Assembly (NCBI GenBank): GCA_036567205.1
Contig: DATCVA010000287.1
Location: 1-7,507, forward strand
Length of the DNA: 7,507 bases
Direction of reading: 5' to 3'
Source of the DNA: DATCVA01 sp036567205
GTDB taxonomy: Bacteria > Pseudomonadota > Gammaproteobacteria > Burkholderiales > Burkholderiaceae_B
Part shown: positions 1 to 6,295 of the stretch, piece by piece
Position numbering within the stretch: position 1 is the first letter of the stretch
How the letters are laid out: every line of letters begins with the position of its first letter
Program-made: the position numbers and the translations under genes
Notes under the pieces: model-generated
What the model was told of the DNA's origin: nothing
Database searches by the model: none
The model's input: only the letters and a program-made list of their open reading frames with translations

Positions 1-1028
1 TTTTCGTCAGTGCTCTGAACGCCAAACTTAACGATGACACTCGGGTAGGCTTATCGCGCGGCCCCAAACCGCAGCTGTACATTTCCCTGGTCCCCAACCT
101 GCAAGACGACGACCCCCGGCTAAACCGCGAATGGCTGGTCATACCGCTGGACCGCCTGTCCCCGCCGGTGGCGACTCCCATTATTATTGTTTGGTTGGGC
201 GGCATGGCCCTGTTTCTATTGATTGCAGCGGCCTTTTCATGGCATATCACCGGTCCGCTCACTGGCCTGGCCAAAGCGGCCGATCAGCTGGCAGCCGGAC
301 AACCGCAACGCGTCGCTCCGTCCGGTCCCACTGAAACCCGCATTCTGGGAGAACGCTTCAACGCCATGCTCGATGCGCTGTCGGAATCGGACGCTATACG
401 CCGCACTTTATTGGCCGGCCTTCCCCACGACCTGAAAGGCCCGCTATCACGCATGTGGCTACGTATCGAAATGATCGACGACTCCAGCTTTAAAGAGGGC
501 ATCCGCAAAGACATACACGATATGCAACGCATGGTGAACCAGTTTATCGGTTTTGTACGGGGCACGGACCCGGGCACATATCATTTTGCGCCGCTGGCGC
601 TTAATGCCTGGCTGGAGGAACAAGCCTTGTCGTGGGAAAGCGCCGGCAGCGATGTACACCTTGTCGAATCATGGCCAACCCCGCTAACGCTGAACGCCGA
701 CCGCGTCGCGCTGGGCCGGCTGCTGGACAACCTGATTACCAATGCCCTGAATCACGCCAGGCCGCCTGTTGAAATAGCGCTGACCGCCAAAGACGGTTTC
801 GCTGTCATTACAATAAGCGATCACGGCCCGGGTATTTCAGAGGCTAGACGCAATGAAGCGTTGCGGCCATTTTCACGTCTGGACGATGCCCGTACCCTGA
901 CAGGGTCCGTTGGCCTGGGACTTGCGCTGGCAGAGGCTATCGCACGCGCTCATAATGGCACCCTGACCTTGGGCGAGGCCAGTTCAGGCGGCCTGCAGGT
1001 AACCATCAGACTTCCGGTTGCGGCTTGA
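1..1028 (+). CDS. EnvZ-like sensor histidine kinase, 3' part (5' end outside window)
   Basis: This is an inner-membrane sensor kinase of a two-component system. It autophosphorylates on a His and passes the phosphate to an OmpR-type response regulator, probably encoded just upstream outside the window. The reading frame is open from position 3, so the gene is cut by the window edge. A GTG at 168 lies inside the gene and is not the start. In order: the end of a probable periplasmic sensor region; a membrane helix at about 174-240 (IIIVWLGGMALFLLIAAAF); a HAMP linker (HITGPLTGLAKAADQLAAG); the HisKA H-box LPHDLKGPLSR with the phospho-acceptor His at 426-428; then the HATPase_c N-box (DNLITNALNHA), G1 (DHGPGIS), F-box-like PFSRLDDAR and G2 (GLGLALAEAIARAHNG). 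The order and spacing match EnvZ-type kinases. Oddity: the residue four after the His is Gly, where EnvZ has Thr. The stop lies 23 bp inside the convergent CydB-like gene. Family is certain; the signal and partner are unknown. Confidence 0.93.
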   Translation, partial: FVSALNAKLNDDTRVGLSRGPKPQLYISLVPNLQDDDPRLNREWLVIPLDRLSPPVATPIIIVWLGGMALFLLIAAAFSWHITGPLTGLAKAADQLAAGQPQRVAPSGPTETRILGERFNAMLDALSESDAIRRTLLAGLPHDLKGPLSRMWLRIEMIDDSSFKEGIRKDIHDMQRMVNQFIGFVRGTDPGTYHFAPLALNAWLEEQALSWESAGSDVHLVESWPTPLTLNADRVALGRLLDNLITNALNHARPPVEIALTAKDGFAVITISDHGPGISEARRNEALRPFSRLDDARTLTGSVGLGLALAEAIARAHNGTLTLGEASSGGLQVTIRLPVAA

Positions 1029-2067
1029 ACTCGGGCGGCGCGGGCGCCCGCGACAACCCGAACATACGCCAATAGACCCAGATATTAAAAATCAGGGCCA
1101 CGGGTAAGGCCACGATCGCCCCGGCCAGTATCAGCCGAAGGGACGACACCGACGCAGCCGCATCCCATATAGTGATATCGTCCAGCACCAAATATGGAAA
1201 AAAGCTGTAGCCCAACCCGCCCAGCGTCACCACAAAAATCAGCAAGGTCATAACAAAAGGCAAGGCCGTTGTGCGATAGCTATGAGTAATCATACGTTGC
1301 AGACACATTTCGATCGAGACAAAACACAGCAGCATCAGCCCCCAAAGCCCAACTACCACAGGCCACTGGGGCCCATCGCTCCATTTGAGGAAAACCCCGG
1401 TATTAGCAAAGGCCAGCACAACGGAAACACCTACCGAGCCAGCCGCGGTCCAACGCACGGCGTGACGCCCCCACATGACGGCCCGCGCGCGCAATTCCCC
1501 CGCCTCGCGCATAATCAGCCAACCCGCTCCCAACAGGCAATATGCCGCCACGGCGCAAGCACTAATAAATACAGAGAACCATAAATAACCCGACTCGAAC
1601 TGATACGTAACAACCAGTTGAGCCAGTAAAAAGCCGTGAGCGACAGCCGTAATCAAAGAGCCAAGGGCAAAACCAAGCAACCACCGGCCCTGCATTTCGA
1701 TAGGCGCACGCAAGCGCCACTCAAAAGAAACCGAACGCAACAATATACCCAGCGCAAGAACGCAAAGCGGCAGATAAAGCTCGCCCATCACACTGCCCCA
1801 GGCTTTGGGAAAGGCAGCCATGAACAGCCCCATTCCTAAAAACAGCCAGAACTCGTTGGCGTCGCGCCATGGACTTAACAACGACAGCATGCGTGGGCGC
1901 AACTCTTTGGGTGCAAACAAGGCCAGGCAACCCACCCCGATGTCAAAACCATCAAGAACGGTACCGGCTACTATAACGGCAAAAAACAGGCCCATGAAGA
2001 CCAGGGGCATCCAGAATGCGGGATCGTGCGCGTTAACGCCCAATGACGCGGCAAGGGAGGCAATCAT
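1006..2067 (-). CDS. CydB-family protein (cytochrome bd ubiquinol oxidase subunit II-like)
   Basis: A 353-residue polytopic inner-membrane protein, close in size to E. coli CydB (379). CydB is the haem-poor partner subunit that stabilises CydA and carries part of a proton path. Family motifs are visible in order: DGFDIGVG at 39-46 (CydB: DGFDxGVG); PWRDANEFW at 66-74, corresponding to HWDGNQVW with Asp69 and Asn71 kept but WDGN changed to RDAN; AAFP at 84-87; LRSVSFEWR at 110-118, corresponding to FRPVGFDYR; the C-terminal ITIWDAAAS at 298-305; and YWRMFG at 332-337. Several hydrophobic segments span the protein, and the tail is Pro-rich (APAPPEFKPQPEV). The ATG overlaps the stop of the CydA-like gene (ATGA), which implies translational coupling. 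A G-rich stretch (GGGGGCGAG) lies just upstream of it. No cydX-like small ORF can follow, because the gene ends inside the opposing kinase gene. Family assignment is strong. Function as an oxidase subunit is doubtful because of the partner's missing haem ligands. Confidence 0.88.
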   Translation of the reverse strand: MIASLAASLGVNAHDPAFWMPLVFMGLFFAVIVAGTVLDGFDIGVGCLALFAPKELRPRMLSLLSPWRDANEFWLFLGMGLFMAAFPKAWGSVMGELYLPLCVLALGILLRSVSFEWRLRAPIEMQGRWLLGFALGSLITAVAHGFLLAQLVVTYQFESGYLWFSVFISACAVAAYCLLGAGWLIMREAGELRARAVMWGRHAVRWTAAGSVGVSVVLAFANTGVFLKWSDGPQWPVVVGLWGLMLLCFVSIEMCLQRMITHSYRTTALPFVMTLLIFVVTLGGLGYSFFPYLVLDDITIWDAAASVSSLRLILAGAIVALPVALIFNIWVYWRMFGLSRAPAPPEFKPQPEV

Positions 2068-3404
2068 GCTCGCCCCCGGCGTCGGGCAATCGGGACCACA
2101 CCGTAACGGGCCACGTGTTTAAGCAACTGAAAAAACCCCGCTAAAAATAGAATATAAAGGGCAATATAAGCAATAATGCCCCCAAGCAGGACATCAGGGC
2201 TTGTCGAACCCGCAATTTCGCTGATTGTAATAGTGCCGTTAACCGCATACGGATATAAACCAAACAAGACATAGCCCAATCCGCTCAAACAAACGAGCCA
2301 GCCCGAGAACGTCATGGCTGACAAGACCCGGCGCCAGGCCAGGGACAGCGCGGCGGGATCATAATTTTTTTTGCGCAGCCGCAGGCAGGTAAGCCAGCTG
2401 AGCACCCCCATCAACAGGCCCACGGCCACCATGACCCGAAACGACCAGAAAGTGAAGGCCACCGGCGGGCTCATGCCCGAGAACTCGTCCAGACCCCGTA
2501 ACCGGCCCAGGGAGTCCTGTCCCAGCCACAAGGCTCCCGCATCGCGCCATTCCAAAACCGCGCGATTGCGTTGGCTATTGGCATCTGGCCAGGCAAACCA
2601 CACCACACTGGGCGGCGTGCCACCGTGCCAGTATCCGGCCGTGGCGGCAGCCTTGGCCGGCTGATGCCGAGCCACTATATTGCCCAGCCCCGCACTGGCC
2701 ACAGCCAGAAAAACAACCCCGGCCATGGCGATGGCCAGTCCAGTTTTAAATACCAGACGCTCGCTTTCATCGAGCGAGCGATGAAAAGTTTGACGCGCTG
2801 TAACGCCCAGCATTAAAAAAGCCACGGTCAGCGCGGCGCTAACAGCCAACAGCCCCGCCGACCAGCCGAACGAAGGGTTAAACACTACGCCAACCCAGTC
2901 CACCACTTGGTACTGGCCATCGACAAACGACGCGCCCGCCGGGGTTTGCATCCAGGACTGCAAGGCAATCAGCCACAACGCAGACAAGGTCACCCCGAGC
3001 GCCACCATAAATACAACAACAGTGTGCACCTGATCGGATAAACGACGTTGCCCGAACAGCATGGCTCCCAAGAAACACGACTTGAATATAAACGTGGTTA
3101 ATATTGAAACAGCCAGCAGCGGACCCGCGATTTCGCCAATACTGTCCATGAGCGACGGCCAAAGACTGCCAAACTGAATCAGAACCGGCATGCTCGAGGC
3201 CAGCGTCAAAACAAACGCCAACGCAAAAACACGCACCCAGAAGCGGTAAGCAGCGATCCACTCCGCCTGCCGCGACCCATGCGACCGAATCTTGAAAAAC
3301 AGCAAAACCCACGCCAGGCCCAGCTCTATGACTAAAAATAGCGCCATAAAGCCCAAGCTTAAAAAAAACTGTATCTGGGATAACCAGGGTGTCGAATTGA
3401 TCAT
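2064..3404 (-). CDS. CydA-family protein (cytochrome bd ubiquinol oxidase subunit I-like) lacking most haem ligands
   Basis: A 446-residue polytopic membrane protein, shorter than E. coli CydA (522) and of the short Q-loop type. Homology shows as an N-terminal LSQIQF (CydA LSRLQF), GEIAGPLLAV...FGQRRL (GDIFGAPLAI...FGWDRL), ALGVTLSALW and WMQTP (ALGSNLSALW, WMQNP), a Q-loop-like AKAAATAGYW, WPD at 272-274, and FRVMVAVG at 322-329 (FRIMVACG). Canonical CydA binds haems b558, b595 and d and oxidises quinol. Here the ligand positions read Met20 for H19, Leu185 for H186, Leu380 for E445, Ser100 for E99 and Lys108 for E107. Only Met325 (M393) remains. In the Q-loop, Lys251 (K252) is kept and E257 is Thr256. 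The alignment uses the E. coli sequence from memory but is gap-free around each site. The frame is intact, so this is not an obvious pseudogene. It is the first gene of a two-gene operon, divergent from glnS. No convincing Shine-Dalgarno precedes the ATG. The family is fairly sure; an O2-reducing role is unlikely from sequence. Confidence 0.85.
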   Translation of the reverse strand: MINSTPWLSQIQFFLSLGFMALFLVIELGLAWVLLFFKIRSHGSRQAEWIAAYRFWVRVFALAFVLTLASSMPVLIQFGSLWPSLMDSIGEIAGPLLAVSILTTFIFKSCFLGAMLFGQRRLSDQVHTVVVFMVALGVTLSALWLIALQSWMQTPAGASFVDGQYQVVDWVGVVFNPSFGWSAGLLAVSAALTVAFLMLGVTARQTFHRSLDESERLVFKTGLAIAMAGVVFLAVASAGLGNIVARHQPAKAAATAGYWHGGTPPSVVWFAWPDANSQRNRAVLEWRDAGALWLGQDSLGRLRGLDEFSGMSPPVAFTFWSFRVMVAVGLLMGVLSWLTCLRLRKKNYDPAALSLAWRRVLSAMTFSGWLVCLSGLGYVLFGLYPYAVNGTITISEIAGSTSPDVLLGGIIAYIALYILFLAGFFQLLKHVARYGVVPIARRRGRA

Positions 3405-3453
3405 AATGGGCGCTAGTTTAGAGCTTCTTCGCGTTTAACGGCCATCGCACGCA

Positions 3454-3506
3454 AGCAAATAAGCCGGAACGTGGCAAAATGCTCACTTCGCTTGATTTTA
3501 TTTGCT
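3454..3506. repeat. 9-bp inverted repeat in the divergent glnS / CydA-like intergenic region
   Basis: The 111-bp gap between the two divergent genes (3405-3515) should hold both promoters. The one symmetrical element I see is AGCAAATAA at 3454-3462 and its exact complement TTATTTGCT at 3498-3506, separated by 35 bases. It could be a pair of half-sites for a regulator acting on either gene, or a chance match in an AT-richer stretch. I found no convincing sigma-70 -35/-10 pair on either strand. Confidence 0.3.
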
Positions 3507-3515
3507 GACTTTTGT

Positions 3516-5273
3516 ATGACTACTGTTCCGACTCCGACACCACCCTCCAATTTCCTGCGCGCTATCATCGACCAGGACTTGGCCAACGGCCGCTACGCTG
3601 AAAAACGCTGGGCAGGTAAACCTGGGCCGGCCTCGGTACAAAAGCAAGGCGCCATCGACACGGCAAAAATCCGCACGCGATTTCCGCCCGAGCCTAATGG
3701 CTACCTGCATATCGGGCATGCCAAAAGCATTTGCCTGAACTTCGGGCTTGCGCGCGACTACGGCGGCGCCTGTCATTTGCGCTTTGACGACACGAATCCT
3801 GAAAAAGAAGAGGATGAATACGTCAATGCCATTGTCGACACCGTTAAATGGCTGGGTTTCAACTGGGAATACCAGAGCGAAAGCAATCTGTACTTTGCCA
3901 GCGACTACTTCGAATACATGTATCAGTTCGCCCAAGCGCTGATTCAGTCCGGCGACGCGTACGTCGATGAACAAAACGCCGACCAGATGCGCGCCACCCG
4001 GGGCACCCTGACCGAAAAAGGCACGAATTCCCCGTGGCGCGACCGCCCCGCGGCCGAATCGCTCACGCTGCTGCAAGAAATGCGTGAAGGTAAACATCCC
4101 GATGGCAGCCTGGTGTTGCGTGCCAAGATCGACATGGGATCGCCCAATATGAATATGCGCGATCCGGCGCTTTATCGCATCCGGCACGCCACCCACCACC
4201 GCACCGGCAACGATTGGTGCATTTATCCCATGTACACGTGGGCCCATCCGGTGGAAGACGCCCTGGAAGGCATCACACACAGCATCTGCACCCTGGAGTT
4301 CGAAGATCAGCGTCCGTTTTACGACTGGATTCTGTCCAAACTGGCCAGCCTGGGACAATTGGCCCATCCATTGCCTCATCAATACGAATTTTCGCGCCTG
4401 AACCTGAGCTACGTCATCACCAGCAAACGCAAGTTGCTGCAGCTCGTGCGCGACGGACATGTAACGGGCTGGGACGACCCGCGCCTGCCCACTCTTGCCG
4501 GCCTGCGCCGCCGAGGCTACACACCAACCGCCATCCGTTTGTTCTGCGAACGCCTGGGCGTCTCCAAAGCAGACTCGCGCATCGACTACAGCCTGCTTGA
4601 ACAAGCCCTGCGCGACGACCTCGACCCCAAGGCGGATCGCGCCGTCGCGGTGCTCGACCCAATCAAACTGGTCCTTACCAATTACCCTGAAGGCCAGACC
4701 GAACTCTGTCACGCTCCCCGCAACCCCCACGACCCATCGCTGGGCGCGCGCGAGTTTCCTCTTACCCGCGAGCTCTGGATCGAGCGCGATGACTTCCGTG
4801 AAGAGCCGCCCAAAAAATACTTCCGGCTATTTCCTGGAAATACCGTACGCCTTAAGTATGGCTACATCATCAAGTGCACCGGTTTTACAAAAGACGAAAG
4901 CGGCCGCATCACCGAAGTTCAGGCCGAATACCTGCCCGATACCAAGAGCGGCACCCCTGGATCAGACTCGGTCAAGGTCAAGGGCAACATTACCTGGATC
5001 AGCGCAGCCCATGCGATAGAGGCCGAAGTGCGCCTTTACGATCGCCTGTTCGCCGATCCACACCCTGACGCAGGTGAAAAGAACTTTATCGACTCACTTA
5101 ACCCGAATTCGTGCCAAGTGGTCAAGGGCTGGCTAGAGCCCAGCGTAAAAGCGGTGCCCGGAACAATATGGCAGTTTGAACGTCTGGGCTATTTTGTAGC
5201 CGACCAGGCCGACTCAACCGTTGAAAAACCCGTAATCAACCGGGCGGTCACCCTTAGAGACGCCTGGATCTAA
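3516..5273 (+). CDS. glnS: Glutaminyl-tRNA synthetase (GlnRS)
   Basis: A cytoplasmic class I aminoacyl-tRNA synthetase that charges tRNA-Gln with glutamine using ATP. It has 585 residues from the ATG at 3516, against about 554 in E. coli. Visible features are FPPEPNGYLHIGH with the HIGH signature at 65-68, RFDDTNP at 89-95, the tRNA/active-site stretch HHRTGNDWCIYPMY at 227-240, DALEGITHSICTLEF at 248-262, a KMSKS-equivalent ITSKRK at 301-306, and GWDDPRLPTLAGLRRRGY at 318-335. The C-terminal anticodon-binding beta-barrel domain follows, ending GYFVADQADS...RDAWI. The frame stays open upstream to a GTG at 3471. The ATG is preferred because MTT...PSNFLRAIIDQDL matches the usual GlnRS N-terminus, and the extra 15 residues would be a hydrophobic, non-family extension. 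No strong Shine-Dalgarno is seen. It is followed by a hairpin and then minC. Finding GlnRS fits a lineage that charges tRNA-Gln directly. Confidence 0.98.
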   Translation: MTTVPTPTPPSNFLRAIIDQDLANGRYAEKRWAGKPGPASVQKQGAIDTAKIRTRFPPEPNGYLHIGHAKSICLNFGLARDYGGACHLRFDDTNPEKEEDEYVNAIVDTVKWLGFNWEYQSESNLYFASDYFEYMYQFAQALIQSGDAYVDEQNADQMRATRGTLTEKGTNSPWRDRPAAESLTLLQEMREGKHPDGSLVLRAKIDMGSPNMNMRDPALYRIRHATHHRTGNDWCIYPMYTWAHPVEDALEGITHSICTLEFEDQRPFYDWILSKLASLGQLAHPLPHQYEFSRLNLSYVITSKRKLLQLVRDGHVTGWDDPRLPTLAGLRRRGYTPTAIRLFCERLGVSKADSRIDYSLLEQALRDDLDPKADRAVAVLDPIKLVLTNYPEGQTELCHAPRNPHDPSLGAREFPLTRELWIERDDFREEPPKKYFRLFPGNTVRLKYGYIIKCTGFTKDESGRITEVQAEYLPDTKSGTPGSDSVKVKGNITWISAAHAIEAEVRLYDRLFADPHPDAGEKNFIDSLNPNSCQVVKGWLEPSVKAVPGTIWQFERLGYFVADQADSTVEKPVINRAVTLRDAWI

Positions 5274-5281
5274 TGTAAGCA

Positions 5282-5344
5282 AGAAGTCTGGTCAAACCGT
5301 AACGATACAAAAAACTCGGTTTCAGCCCGGACTTCTGGTATTTT
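5282..5344 (+). terminator. Two-tier hairpin between glnS and minC, probable terminator or leader structure
   Basis: Starting nine bases after the glnS stop there is a nested inverted repeat. The outer arms AGAAGTCTGG (5282-5291) and CCGGACTTCT (5327-5336) pair over 10 positions with one G-U. The inner arms AAACCG (5294-5299) and CGGTTT (5317-5322) pair perfectly around a 17-base loop, with small internal bulges between the tiers. TATTTT follows at 5339-5344, so a terminator reading is plausible, but the T-tract is short and interrupted. It may instead be a 3'-end stabiliser of the glnS message or a structured minC leader. Confidence 0.5.
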
Positions 5345-5376
5345 GTCAGCACGTATTTATTAAGAAAAGACTATCA

Positions 5377-6183
5377 GTGAGCGATATCTCTACAAACCGC
5401 AAAGGACCGCTGGCTTTGGACTTTAAAAGTGCAACGCTTTATGCCGTGCGCGTCGTATTACACAGCCATGATCTTACCGACCTGGTGGCCGCACTGGCTC
5501 AACGCATGCGTGACGCCGGCTCTTTTTTCGAAAATGAACCTGTGGTGATTGACGCACTGAATGTGAGTCAACCCATCGACTGGCCAGCGCTTGCCGACGC
5601 CCTGCGCGCTCACTCCCTGCATCCGATTGGGGTAATAGCCGAAGGGGCCAACCTTGACTCTGCCAATGCGTACGGCCTTATTGAGGTCGACCTGTCAAGC
5701 GCACCGGTGCGGCCCGTCAGCACTCCGGCCCCCGACAAAGAGGTGCCGGTAGTAGCTCCCCCGGACCCAACCCGGCCGCCCGGCGCCGATACAGCTAAAG
5801 CCGCTACGACCGAAACGGCTTCCGGCATCCCGACTATTGCTCCGGCTGCAATGGTCATAAACCGGCAGTTAAGGTCCGGCCAACGCATTTATGCCCGCAA
5901 TACCGATCTGATTGTGATCGGCGTGGTCAGCCAGGGCGCTGAAGTCATTGCCGATGGCAATATTCACGTATACGGACCATTGCGGGGCAAAGCCATGGCC
6001 GGCGCACGCGGCGACACAACGGCCCGTATTTTTACGACCCAGCTCGATCCGGAACTGCTGGCTATTGCAGGCGTTTACCGGGTCATTGAAACCAAGCTCG
6101 ATAACACCTTGCACAATCAGCCTTCCATCGTGCAGCTCGAAGGTGATACATTGCAAATCAAGCCTTTGGGCGCGAAAGGTTAA
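5377..6183 (+). CDS. minC: Septum site-determining protein MinC
   Basis: MinC is the division inhibitor of the Min system. MinD recruits it to the membrane, where it antagonises FtsZ polymers near the poles. The 268-residue protein has an N-terminal domain at about 10-106 (FKSATLYAVRVVLHS... LIEVDLS). A long Pro/Ala/Thr-rich linker follows at about 107-157 and accounts for the extra length over E. coli MinC (231). The C-terminal beta-helix domain at about 160-265 carries RSGQRIYA at 167-174 (the RSGQ motif implicated in MinD binding), GAEVIADGNIHVYGPLRG at 187-204, and AGARGD. The start is a GTG at 5377, preceded by a weak purine-rich AAGAAAAG. The next downstream in-frame start would cut into the N-terminal domain, so the GTG is chosen. 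It sits in the order minC-minD-minE, but 112 bp before minD, so minD may have its own transcription start. Confidence 0.97.
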   Translation: MSDISTNRKGPLALDFKSATLYAVRVVLHSHDLTDLVAALAQRMRDAGSFFENEPVVIDALNVSQPIDWPALADALRAHSLHPIGVIAEGANLDSANAYGLIEVDLSSAPVRPVSTPAPDKEVPVVAPPDPTRPPGADTAKAATTETASGIPTIAPAAMVINRQLRSGQRIYARNTDLIVIGVVSQGAEVIADGNIHVYGPLRGKAMAGARGDTTARIFTTQLDPELLAIAGVYRVIETKLDNTLHNQPSIVQLEGDTLQIKPLGAKG

Positions 6184-6207
6184 GTTTTGTTGCCAACCAA
6201 ATGCTGA

Positions 6208-6247
6208 TTAACCAGTAGTTAAGCTCAATTGAATGCAGTTTTGCATT
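6208..6247. repeat. Two small palindromes in the minC-minD gap
   Basis: The 112-bp gap (6184-6295) is AT-rich compared with its neighbours. It contains TTAAC-CAGTA-GTTAA (6208-6222) and AATGCA-GTTT-TGCATT (6232-6247), each with perfect arms. They could be operator half-sites or a small RNA hairpin upstream of minD. There is no T-tract to make either a terminator. I could not find a convincing -35/-10 pair. AAGGG at 6280-6284 is the likely ribosome binding site for minD, at the long end of normal spacing. Confidence 0.35.
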
Positions 6248-6295
6248 ACGATTACGTGATTTACTCAAAACTAAAGATTAAGGGATTCAATCGTC

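Noticed and set aside
131..435. Short plus-strand frames overlapping the kinase (131-334, 223-435) in other frames
   Set aside because: They overlap the continuous kinase frame, which carries HAMP and HisKA motifs; they have no motif of their own.
2064..3404. Reading the CydA-like gene as a pseudogene of a normal bd oxidase
   Set aside because: The frame is intact over 446 codons, ligand losses are substitutions rather than frameshifts, structural motifs are kept, and the coupled CydB-like gene is also intact.
3471..3515. Upstream GTG start that would extend GlnRS by 15 residues
   Set aside because: The extension (MAKCSLRLILFADFC) is hydrophobic and foreign to GlnRS N-termini. The ATG at 3516 gives the family-like MTT...PSNFLRAIIDQDL.
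3498..4730. A 410-codon open frame on the minus strand opposite glnS
   Set aside because: It lies entirely antisense to an unmistakable GlnRS. The translation shows no recognisable domain and has the composition expected from reading the complement of a GC-biased gene.
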